Positions 1-4,851 of a stretch of DNA of 6,572 nt are shown piece by piece. How positions within the stretch are numbered: the stretch's first letter is position 1; every line of letters begins with the position of its first letter. The position numbers and the translations under genes were made by a program. The DNA comes from Candidatus Aciduliprofundum sp. (GTDB lineage: Archaea; Thermoplasmatota; Thermoplasmata; Thermoplasmatales; Aciduliprofundaceae), in contig WAKY01000072.1 of assembly GCA_015523135.1 (NCBI GenBank), positions 1 to 6,572 of the forward strand, given 5' to 3'. The notes beneath the pieces were generated by a model. It saw only the letters and a list, made by a program, of their open reading frames with translations, was not told the origin of the DNA and searched no databases.

Positions 1-226
1 TGATTTCAGCACCAGCACGCTCAAGAGCTCTTATAACCTCTAAAAGATAGTTTTCTTTATCTGTCCAGTTTTTTGCGCTTTTGAATTTTTTGAAATTTAG
101 ATTGAAAATCACCATTTCTGGATAAAAGTCATTTTCAAATAGCTCTCTGGAAATTTCTATAAAGTTGCGGTAGTAGTACACTGAGGATTCTGGCGTAGTC
201 CCACCAACAATTCCAATTCTTTTCAT
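1..226 (-). CDS. Aspartate/glutamate racemase family protein, 5' part only
   Basis: This is the N-terminal 75 codons of a gene that continues past the left edge of the window. The protein begins MKRIGIVGGTTPESSVYYYR, which matches the opening strand and glycine loop of cofactor-independent aspartate/glutamate racemases (the RacD/YgeA group, typically about 230 residues, with starts like IGxLGGMSxEST..YY). A later stretch, LLEVIRALERAGAE (residues 61-74), fits the helix that precedes the first catalytic cysteine; that cysteine should lie just outside the window, so activity cannot be judged. Family members interconvert L- and D-aspartate or act on related amino acids in the cytoplasm. The start is the first ATG in the frame and fits the family. 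No Shine-Dalgarno site precedes it (the upstream bases read ACCTCTCT). It lies 21 bases after the sfsA-type stop, so it is probably co-transcribed, although a weak TATA-like stretch near 248-257 could give a separate leaderless transcript. The exact substrate is unknown. Confidence 0.82.
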   Translation of the reverse strand, partial: MKRIGIVGGTTPESSVYYYRNFIEISRELFENDFYPEMVIFNLNFKKFKSAKNWTDKENYLLEVIRALERAGAEI

Positions 227-247
227 AGAGAGGTAAAATATTTGGTT

Positions 248-979
248 TTAATGAAAGTTTGCACATAAGGAAGTATATCCTTTGAAAATTATGTTTCTTC
301 CATCGTATTGTAAAAGAGAAGGGTAAACTCTCAAGCCATTATTAATTGCATTCCAGTAAGATTCTGCAAATTTCTCATCTTTTTTCTCGTTTGGGGCAAA
401 GCATTTCACATGGGGATGAAATACCAATATTAAAAGTGAGGCATCATCACCCTTATAAATCATATTTTTCAATTCTTCAACATGTCTTCTGCCTCGTATA
501 GTGGGTGCATCTGGGAATAGAGCGATGTTATTCTCTTCTAAAGTGCATCCTTTAACCTCTACCCAAATTCTCTTTTTATTTTTTATTAGAAGATAATCTA
601 TTCTGCTTTTTCCAATTTTCACTTCTGCTTTTATCTCATCAACTCTTCCAAAAGGGGATATTGCAGGATCTTCTAATATTCTCTGAGAGATTATTCTGTG
701 AAATTTTGAGTTTGTGAAGATCCAATTACCTTTGTATTTTGCTCCTATTAATTCCCACTTTGTTTTTCTTTTCTCTTTATTATACTTTTTTAATAGCACT
801 TCATTTCCCTTATAGAGCAATTCAGACAGTCTTCCAGGGTCGTGGATATGCACAAGTTCTTCCTTATCATTTATCAAAACTTTACCTAAAAACCTATTGG
901 GGCGTTCTAAAAATATACCTTTCGAATCGTAAGGTAAGGTGAAAATTACTTTACTCTCTCCATAATTATTGCTGGGCAT
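248..979 (-). CDS. sfsA: SfsA family protein (sugar fermentation stimulation protein homolog)
   Basis: The 243-residue product has the hallmarks of the SfsA family along its whole length: an N-terminal ERPNRFLGKV segment (residues 25-34), HDPGRLSELL (46-55), and a nuclease-like core with RIDYLL (126-131), WVEVKGCTL (139-147), FPDAPTIRG (155-163) and H166. Asp128, Glu141 and Lys143 fit the PD-(D/E)XK arrangement known for this family, so nucleic-acid binding or cleavage is plausible. The name comes from an E. coli maltose-metabolism phenotype and does not define a function here. The length is normal (usually 230-245 residues). The ATG at 979 is the only usable start: an in-frame stop lies six codons upstream, and no ATG, GTG or TTG follows before the conserved region except a TTG that is too far in. 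As a result the gene overlaps the end of the lrp gene by 34 bases, and its upstream AAGGGCGTGA is only a weak ribosome binding site, suggesting coupled translation. Confidence 0.9.
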   Translation of the reverse strand: MPSNNYGESKVIFTLPYDSKGIFLERPNRFLGKVLINDKEELVHIHDPGRLSELLYKGNEVLLKKYNKEKRKTKWELIGAKYKGNWIFTNSKFHRIISQRILEDPAISPFGRVDEIKAEVKIGKSRIDYLLIKNKKRIWVEVKGCTLEENNIALFPDAPTIRGRRHVEELKNMIYKGDDASLLILVFHPHVKCFAPNEKKDEKFAESYWNAINNGLRVYPSLLQYDGRNIIFKGYTSLCANFH

Positions 980-1368
980 AGATCTTTCACGCCCTTAATT
1001 TTTGCAATTTTTGTGGTAATTAGATCAAATAATTCTTCTCCATTCTTTGTCCATATTTCACTCATAATCATATGATCTCCACTGGAGGTTGCAACCCACA
1101 CAGTCTCTTCGATTTCAGCTAGTTTTCTGGACGCTTGTAACAAGTATTTTGGCTCAACATCCATGCCTAGAATTGTAACTGTTTTGTATCCTAATTTTTC
1201 AGGGTCCACTTCTATAGTGTATTTTTTTATGACTCCTTCTCTCTCCAATTCTGCTATTCTTTTTCTTACGGTTGTCTCCGTAACTCCCAGAATTTTAGCT
1301 ATCTCGGTGTAAGGGGTTCTAGCGTTATTTTTGAGAATTTCAATGATTTTTTTATCTTTATCGTCCAT
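946..1368 (-). CDS. Lrp/AsnC family transcriptional regulator
   Basis: The 140-residue protein is of usual length for the family. Residues 1-50 form the helix-turn-helix domain (MDDKDKKIIEILKNNART, then EIAKILGVTETTVRKRIAEL as the DNA-reading part), ending in the linker EREGVIKKYTIEVDPEKLGY. Residues about 62-140 form the RAM effector and oligomerisation domain, including SGDHMIM at 95-101, the place of the usual GD(Y/H) turn. Such regulators work as dimers to octamers and often bind amino acids; some archaeal ones respond to redox state or metabolic cues. The ligand cannot be read from the sequence. It is transcribed away from the oxygen-defence operon across a 100-base shared promoter region, making that operon and its own gene the natural targets. 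The ATG at 1368 has no ribosome binding site but sits about 27 bases from a TATA-like box, consistent with a leaderless message. Its end overlaps the sfsA-type gene. Confidence 0.9.
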   Translation of the reverse strand: MDDKDKKIIEILKNNARTPYTEIAKILGVTETTVRKRIAELEREGVIKKYTIEVDPEKLGYKTVTILGMDVEPKYLLQASRKLAEIEETVWVATSSGDHMIMSEIWTKNGEELFDLITTKIAKIKGVKDLCPAIIMERVK

Positions 1369-1370
1369 TG

Positions 1371-1391
1371 GGATACATAATTATGTTATCC
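1371..1391. promoter_or_regulatory. Candidate operator overlapping the lrp core promoter
   Basis: A perfect 12-base palindrome, ACATAATTATGT (1375-1386), is flanked by GGAT on the left and ATCC on the right, which are also complementary, offset by one extra T at 1387. The element fills the space between the TATA-like box of the lrp gene and its start codon, where a bound protein would block RNA polymerase. Autorepression by the adjacent Lrp-type regulator is inferred. AT-rich palindromes can occur by chance, but the GGAT/ATCC flanks make that less likely. Confidence 0.5.
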
Positions 1392-1399
1392 TTATTAAA
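1392..1399 (-). promoter_or_regulatory. TATA box (box A) for the lrp-sfsA-racemase transcript
   Basis: On the minus strand this reads TTTAATAA, close to the archaeal box A consensus. Its centre is about 27 bases before the lrp ATG at 1368, the distance expected if transcription starts at or next to the start codon. Together with the lack of a ribosome binding site this predicts a leaderless message. Confidence 0.55.
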
Positions 1400-1416
1400 G
1401 TTTTCTAATAGTAAAT

Positions 1417-1431
1417 TATTCGAATATCGAA
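1417..1431. promoter_or_regulatory. Candidate operator upstream of the oxygen-defence operon promoter
   Basis: TTCGAATATCGAA (1419-1431) has five-base complementary arms, TTCGA and TCGAA, around ATA. It overlaps a perfect 10-base palindrome TATTCGAATA (1417-1426). It ends eight bases before the box A at 1439, so it abuts or overlaps the TFB recognition element. That position suits either an activator or a repressor. Its size (about 13 bases) fits an Lrp-type dimer site, but its sequence differs from the candidate site at 1371-1391, so a second regulator is possible. Confidence 0.4.
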
Positions 1432-1438
1432 CAAAATA

Positions 1439-1446
1439 TTTAAATA
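1439..1446 (+). promoter_or_regulatory. TATA box (box A) of the oxygen-defence operon
   Basis: TTTAAATA is a perfect match to the archaeal box A consensus and lies inside the 12-base palindrome ATATTTAAATAT (1436-1447). The A-rich stretch before it (ACAAAATA) suits a TFB recognition element. Its centre is about 26 bases before the ATG at 1469. Since no Shine-Dalgarno site precedes that ATG, the first gene is probably translated from a leaderless message. Confidence 0.8.
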
Positions 1447-1468
1447 TATCAAACTCATTACTCTGAAT

Positions 1469-1978
1469 ATGAATAAAAAGGCTTTACATAAACTCTCATA
1501 CGGGATGTATGTAATTTCCTCTGTAAAAGATGGAAAATTAAATGGGCAAATAGCAAATACCGTTTTTCAAATAACTTCTGAGCCTGTAAGAATTGCAATT
1601 AGCATAAATAAAGAGAATTTAACATATGAATACATTAAAGATAGTGGTGTATTTTCAGTTTCAATTCTATCCACTGAAGCTCCTTTCAAGTTCATCGGTT
1701 TATTTGGATTCCGCTCAGGAAGGGATATAAATAAATTTGAAGATGTAAAGTATAAAATTGGAGTTACAGGAGCACCGATAGTACTAGAGTATGCCCTTGG
1801 ATATATTGAGGCGAAAGTCATTGATAGCATTGATGTTGGCACGCATACTTTGTTTATCGGCGAGGTTGTGGATGCTGATTTCATTCAAGAGGGTACTCCT
1901 ATGACTTATGATTATTATCACACTGTGGTTAAGGGTAAGACTCCATCTAAAGCTGCCACATATATAGGGGGGAGTTAA
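1469..1978 (+). CDS. Flavin reductase-like FMN-binding protein (unfused Hrb flavin domain)
   Basis: The 169-residue protein belongs to the flavin reductase-like domain family of flavoredoxins, and closely resembles the N-terminal half of the Moorella-type high-molecular-weight rubredoxin Hrb. Recognisable segments are LHKLSYGMYVISS (residues 6-18), NGQIANTVFQITSEP (25-39), ISINKENLTYEYI (44-56), FIGLFGFRSGRD (75-86), DVGTHTLFIGEV (122-133) and MTYDYYH (145-151). This family binds FMN non-covalently as a split-barrel dimer. In Moorella the fused protein acts as NADH:FprA oxidoreductase. Here the rubredoxin half is a separate gene two genes on, so the likely job is to pass reducing equivalents from NAD(P)H to rubredoxin and FprA; this is inferred from the family and neighbours. 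The gene opens the operon directly behind a strong promoter with no ribosome binding site. Its last codons supply the ribosome binding site (GGGGGGAG) of the next gene, whose ATG follows the stop immediately. Confidence 0.88.
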   Translation: MNKKALHKLSYGMYVISSVKDGKLNGQIANTVFQITSEPVRIAISINKENLTYEYIKDSGVFSVSILSTEAPFKFIGLFGFRSGRDINKFEDVKYKIGVTGAPIVLEYALGYIEAKVIDSIDVGTHTLFIGEVVDADFIQEGTPMTYDYYHTVVKGKTPSKAATYIGGS

Positions 1979-2476
1979 ATGGACCTTGAGGAAATAAATT
2001 TTGAAACTCTATTCGGAATAGCTGTGAAGAGTGAGATAGAGAGCAGGAACGTTTACGAATATTTAGCAGAGAGGACTAAAAATTACTTGCTAAAAGATCG
2101 CTTGAAATTTCTTGCCAATGAGGAGAAAAAGCATGAAGAATTTCTTAGGAATTATTTTTCGAAGATGTTTCCAGATAAAGAATTGAAATTACCGGAAAAA
2201 TCTCCTGTGCCTTTACCACATATTGAATATGACGCTGACACACCCATTTCTTCTATTTTAGAGCAGTCGATGAAGGCTGAGCTAGCGGCCAGAGACTACT
2301 ATCTTTCCATGTCTAAGAAGGCAGAAAAGATGGGTGATAAAGAACTTGCAAAGGGCCTGTACTATCTTGCAAATATGGAGATGGGCCACTACCATATTTT
2401 GGAGAATGAGCTTGAATCTGAAAAGAAGTTTGAAGACTATGATACATATTGGCCTATGATGCATTTAGGCCCATAA
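1979..2476 (+). CDS. Rubrerythrin-like diiron protein without rubredoxin domain
   Basis: The 165-residue protein is a ferritin-like four-helix bundle of the rubrerythrin group (COG1633 type). The two halves carry matching diiron ligands: Glu19 with the E49-K-K-H52 motif, and Glu101 with the E134-M-G-H137 motif. The conserved tyrosines after the first and third helix glutamates (Y26, Y108) are present. It lacks the C-terminal CxxC...CxxC rubredoxin domain of classical rubrerythrin and contains no cysteine, so it must receive electrons from another protein; the stand-alone rubredoxin made 17 bases downstream is the obvious candidate. Likely roles are peroxide reduction or iron/oxygen handling in the cytoplasm; which of these applies cannot be decided from sequence. 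The ATG directly follows the stop of the flavin reductase gene, with GGAG four bases before it, indicating coupled translation. The tail (about residues 145-165, ending YWPMMHLGP) is aromatic and methionine-rich and is not part of the bundle. Confidence 0.85.
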   Translation: MDLEEINFETLFGIAVKSEIESRNVYEYLAERTKNYLLKDRLKFLANEEKKHEEFLRNYFSKMFPDKELKLPEKSPVPLPHIEYDADTPISSILEQSMKAELAARDYYLSMSKKAEKMGDKELAKGLYYLANMEMGHYHILENELESEKKFEDYDTYWPMMHLGP

Positions 2477-2480
2477 AAAA

Positions 2481-2488
2481 GGAGGTGA
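2481..2488 (+). promoter_or_regulatory. Strong ribosome binding site that fixes the rubredoxin start
   Basis: GGAGGTGA is a full complement of the archaeal 16S rRNA 3' end and lies five bases before the ATG at 2494. It decides between that ATG and an in-frame ATG at 2449 inside the preceding gene. Confidence 0.85.
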
Positions 2489-2493
2489 AAGAA

Positions 2494-2652
2494 ATGAAGT
2501 GGAGATGTATGGTTTGCGGATATATATACGACCCAGAAGTTGGAGACCCGGATAATGGAGTCCCTGCAGGTACATCCTTTGAAGAGTTGCCTGAAGACTG
2601 GGTATGTCCTATCTGTGGAGCATCTAAGGATATGTTTGAAAAGGTGGATTAA
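2494..2652 (+). CDS. Rubredoxin
   Basis: This 52-residue protein is a canonical rubredoxin. It has two knuckles, C5-M-V-C8-GYIYDP and C38-P-I-C41-GASKDMF, that bind a single iron, with the conserved GDPDNGVPAGTSFEELPEDW between them. It is a soluble one-electron carrier. Its position between the flavin reductase and fprA genes points to a role as electron donor to FprA and probably to the rubrerythrin-like proteins. The start at 2494 is chosen because rubredoxins begin at MKW/MxKY..C, the length is then exactly typical, and a perfect ribosome binding site precedes it; starting at 2449 would add 15 unrelated residues and overlap the previous gene. The fprA start codon follows two bases after the stop. 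Compared with Moorella Hrb, this is the C-terminal half of that fusion encoded as a separate gene. Confidence 0.95.
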   Translation: MKWRCMVCGYIYDPEVGDPDNGVPAGTSFEELPEDWVCPICGASKDMFEKVD

Positions 2653-2654
2653 AG

Positions 2655-3836
2655 ATGATAAGGAAAATAGCCAGTGGAGTTTACAATGTAGGTGCTATTG
2701 ACTGGGAGAGAACGCTATTCGATGAGATAGTCCCTCTTCCACAGGGCACAAGCTACAATGCTTATCTTGTAAAAGGAGAGAAGAAAACAGCACTTATAGA
2801 TACAGTGGAACCAGAGAAATTAGAGCAACTCTTGAATAACCTGGAAGAGCTAAAAGTGGATAAAATAGATTACATAGTTTCAAACCATGCTGAGCAGGAC
2901 CACTCTGGAAGCATACCTTATCTCATTGAGAAATATGGAGCGAAAGTTGTTACAAATGCAAAATGTATGGGCTTTGAAAAGGATTTACTGCATCTGAAAG
3001 ATGAGGATTTTATAATAATCAAGGAAGGAGATACATTGGATCTTGGAGGAAAGACATTGAAGTTCATTATGACTCCTTGGGTTCACTGGCCTGAGACGAT
3101 GACCACGTTCTTAATAGAGGATAAGATAGCATTTACCTGTGATTTCTTTGGCTCACATGCTGCCACTTCTCACACGTTTGCAGAGCAGTACGACAGGATT
3201 TATCATGAGGCAAAGAGGTATTATGCTGAAATTATGATGCCATTCCGCCAGATTATTACAAAGAATATCCAGAAGATAGAGGAGTTAGAGCCCAAGATAA
3301 TAGCACCAAGTCATGGACCTGCGTATAACGATCCAAAATTTATAATTGATGCCTATAAAGAATGGACCTCTCCAGATACTAAGAATGAAGTCCTAATTCT
3401 CTATGTTTCGATGCATGGAAGTACAAAGAAAATGGTATATGCTCTTGTAGATTACTTGGGTGAGGAAGGAGTTGAGGTTAAAGTTAGGGACCTTACAACG
3501 GCTAATTTGGGTGAAATTGCGATAGATATGGTGGATGTAACAACTATCATATTAGCTACGCCTACAATGCTTGCAGGACCACATCCTTATGCGGTTTATG
3601 CTGCTTATCTTGCCAATGCTCTTAAACCTAAAGCTAAGTTCATAGGGATAATGGGTTCCTACAGTTGGGGTGGTAGAACGGTGGACATTCTAAAGTCGAA
3701 TCTTGGGGCTTTGAAAGTTGAGGTTTTAGAGCCTCTGCTAATTAAGGGATTACCTAAAAAAGAGGATTATGAGAAAATAAGAGAATTTGCAAAGATAATT
3801 GCAGAGAAGCATAAAGAAATAGGGGTGATGAAATGA
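2655..3836 (+). CDS. fprA: A-type flavodiiron protein FprA (rubredoxin:oxygen/nitric oxide oxidoreductase)
   Basis: The 393-residue protein has the two-domain core of class A flavodiiron proteins and their usual length. Residues 1-245 form the metallo-beta-lactamase-like domain with a complete diiron ligand set: H78-x-E80-x-D82 (in NHAEQDHSGS), H144 (in WVHWPETM), D163 (in CDFFGSH) and H220 (in PSHGP). Residues 246-393 form the flavodoxin domain with the FMN phosphate loop SMHGSTKKM (252-260), ATPTMLAGPHP (301-311) and GSYSWGG (334-340). Family members reduce O2 to water and/or NO to N2O in the cytoplasm without making superoxide. Electrons usually come from rubredoxin; in methanogens, close relatives use F420H2. 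The rubredoxin gene two bases upstream and the flavin reductase gene favour the rubredoxin route here. GGTG eight bases before the ATG is the ribosome binding site. The stop overlaps the next start as ATGA. O2 versus NO preference cannot be read from these residues. Confidence 0.95.
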   Translation: MIRKIASGVYNVGAIDWERTLFDEIVPLPQGTSYNAYLVKGEKKTALIDTVEPEKLEQLLNNLEELKVDKIDYIVSNHAEQDHSGSIPYLIEKYGAKVVTNAKCMGFEKDLLHLKDEDFIIIKEGDTLDLGGKTLKFIMTPWVHWPETMTTFLIEDKIAFTCDFFGSHAATSHTFAEQYDRIYHEAKRYYAEIMMPFRQIITKNIQKIEELEPKIIAPSHGPAYNDPKFIIDAYKEWTSPDTKNEVLILYVSMHGSTKKMVYALVDYLGEEGVEVKVRDLTTANLGEIAIDMVDVTTIILATPTMLAGPHPYAVYAAYLANALKPKAKFIGIMGSYSWGGRTVDILKSNLGALKVEVLEPLLIKGLPKKEDYEKIREFAKIIAEKHKEIGVMK

Positions 3837-4306
3837 AGGAGGGTGATATGGCAGAAGATTTTTGTCTGCCAGATTACGAGGGTAAAGAGCACTGCCTTCA
3901 CGATTACCTTGGGAAATGGATTGTGCTTTATTTTTATCCCAAGGACAATACATCAGGATGCACAAAGGAGGCCAAGGGATTCACAGAGATGCGAGATGAA
4001 TTTGAAAAACTTGGGACAGTTATAATTGGTATAAGCAAAGATTCCCCTAAGAGCCATGCAAAATTCATAGAGAAGCATAATTTGAAGATACTGCTTCTTA
4101 GTGATGAAGAGCACAAGGTCCTAGAAAAATACGGTGCTTGGGGAAAGAAGAAAAATTATGGAAGGGAATATTTTGGTGCAATAAGAACTACATTTCTCAT
4201 AGACCCTGAGGGTAAAATTGTGAAAGTTTGGAGAAATGTTCGTGTCAATGGGCATGTTGAAAAAGTCTTGGAAGAATTGAAAAAATTTGTTGAGGTGAAA
4301 AAATGA
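3833..4306 (+). CDS. bcp: Peroxiredoxin, Bcp/PrxQ family
   Basis: The 157-residue protein is a thioredoxin-fold peroxidase of the Bcp/PrxQ group, which reduces H2O2 and organic hydroperoxides. The active-site motif PKDNTSGC (residues 36-43) holds the peroxidatic Cys43, with Thr40 and the conserved Arg118 (in IRTTFLID) completing the PxxxTxxC...R site. The resolving cysteine normally five residues after the peroxidatic one is absent: position 48 is Lys. The only other cysteines are Cys11 and Cys21 near the N terminus, so the enzyme is either one-cysteine type or uses an unusual partner. The reductant is unknown. The start at 3833 overlaps the fprA stop as ATGA and has GGGGTGAT just upstream. 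An ATG at 3848 has a better-spaced GGAGG, but starting there would remove the MKEGD residues that align with the family's VGDxAPDF opening. The stop overlaps the rubrerythrin start as ATGA. Confidence 0.92.
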   Translation: MKEGDMAEDFCLPDYEGKEHCLHDYLGKWIVLYFYPKDNTSGCTKEAKGFTEMRDEFEKLGTVIIGISKDSPKSHAKFIEKHNLKILLLSDEEHKVLEKYGAWGKKKNYGREYFGAIRTTFLIDPEGKIVKVWRNVRVNGHVEKVLEELKKFVEVKK

Positions 4307-4809
4307 GAAAGATGGTGCAAAAAAGCTTGGAAGAGGCATTCGCAGGCGAGAGTATGGCACATATGAAATACACTATATTCGCCGAAGTGGCTGAAAAAGA
4401 AGGAAAGAAGAACATTGCAAGATTGTTTAAGGCAATAGCATATGCTGAATTCGTGCATGCGAAAAATCATGCAAGAAATCTTGGATATATAAAGGGTACA
4501 ACTGATAATCTTGAAACGGCTATTGGGGGAGAGACCTTCGAAGTTGAAGATATGTACCCTGCATACTTAGAACTTGCGAAGTACTTTGATGAGAAAGGCG
4601 CAGAAATGTCTTTTCATTATGCTTTGAATGCAGAGAAGATACACGCTAAGATGTATGGCGAGGCTAAAGAGAAAGCTGAAGAGGATAAAGATATTGAGAA
4701 AAAAGATATTTACATTTGCCCTGTGTGTGGTTATACTTACATGGGTGATGAGCCACCCGATAAATGTCCTGTTTGTGGAGCTTCAAAGAGCATGTTTGTG
4801 AAGTTTTGA
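4303..4809 (+). CDS. rbr: Rubrerythrin (diiron bundle plus rubredoxin domain)
   Basis: The 168-residue protein is a classical-layout rubrerythrin. Residues 1-130 form the ferritin-like bundle with the full ligand set expected for the family: Glu16 (in GESMAHMKY), Glu49 and His52 (in AEFVH), Glu77 and Glu80 (in GETFEVEDMYP), and Glu111 and His114 (in AEKIH). Residues 136-168 form a short rubredoxin domain with Cys139/Cys142 and Cys155/Cys158 (CPVCGYTYMGDEPPDKCPVC). Rubrerythrin reduces H2O2 to water in the cytoplasm of anaerobes with electrons that arrive through rubredoxin, which the same operon supplies. GAGGTG five bases before the ATG, together with the ATGA overlap with the peroxiredoxin gene, supports this start. 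The next gene, katG, begins 42 bases after the stop with no terminator-like T tract between. The product is slightly shorter than the Desulfovibrio protein, with shorter loops. Confidence 0.95.
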   Translation: MRKMVQKSLEEAFAGESMAHMKYTIFAEVAEKEGKKNIARLFKAIAYAEFVHAKNHARNLGYIKGTTDNLETAIGGETFEVEDMYPAYLELAKYFDEKGAEMSFHYALNAEKIHAKMYGEAKEKAEEDKDIEKKDIYICPVCGYTYMGDEPPDKCPVCGASKSMFVKF

Positions 4810-4840
4810 AATGAGGGTGGGAGAATTGAGATATTTGTTA

Positions 4841-4846
4841 GAGGTG
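4841..4846 (+). promoter_or_regulatory. Ribosome binding site that favours the second ATG of katG
   Basis: GAGGTG lies two bases before an ATG at 4849 and five bases before the adjacent ATG at 4852. Five bases is the same spacing seen at the rbr gene (GAGGTG to ATG) and the rubredoxin gene, so 4852 is preferred. The choice changes the protein by one methionine only. Confidence 0.65.
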
Positions 4847-4851
4847 GAATG

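Noticed and set aside
739..942. A 67-codon plus-strand frame with a hydrophobic start, antisense to the sfsA-type gene.
   Set aside because: The opposite strand encodes conserved SfsA segments; the apparent hydrophobic stretch is the complement of lysine/glutamate-rich codons.
1436..1447. ATATTTAAATAT palindrome considered as a third operator.
   Set aside because: It coincides with the box A consensus, which is itself nearly symmetrical, so no separate function is needed.
2449..2493. An in-frame upstream ATG would extend rubredoxin by 15 residues.
   Set aside because: It lies inside the preceding gene, adds residues unlike any rubredoxin, and ignores the perfect GGAGGTGA site placed for the ATG at 2494.
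3848..3850. Alternative ATG for the peroxiredoxin with a well-placed GGAGG.
   Set aside because: Using it would drop the conserved Gly-Asp of the family N terminus; the GGAGG is explained as the Lys-Glu-Gly codons.
4156..4470. Minus-strand frame of 104 codons across the peroxiredoxin-rubrerythrin junction.
   Set aside because: It spans two well-supported genes on the other strand, and its composition (Phe, Ser, Cys, His) is typical of an antisense shadow.
4810..4851. Possible terminator between rbr and katG.
   Set aside because: No T-rich tract or stable hairpin is visible, so read-through into katG is more likely.
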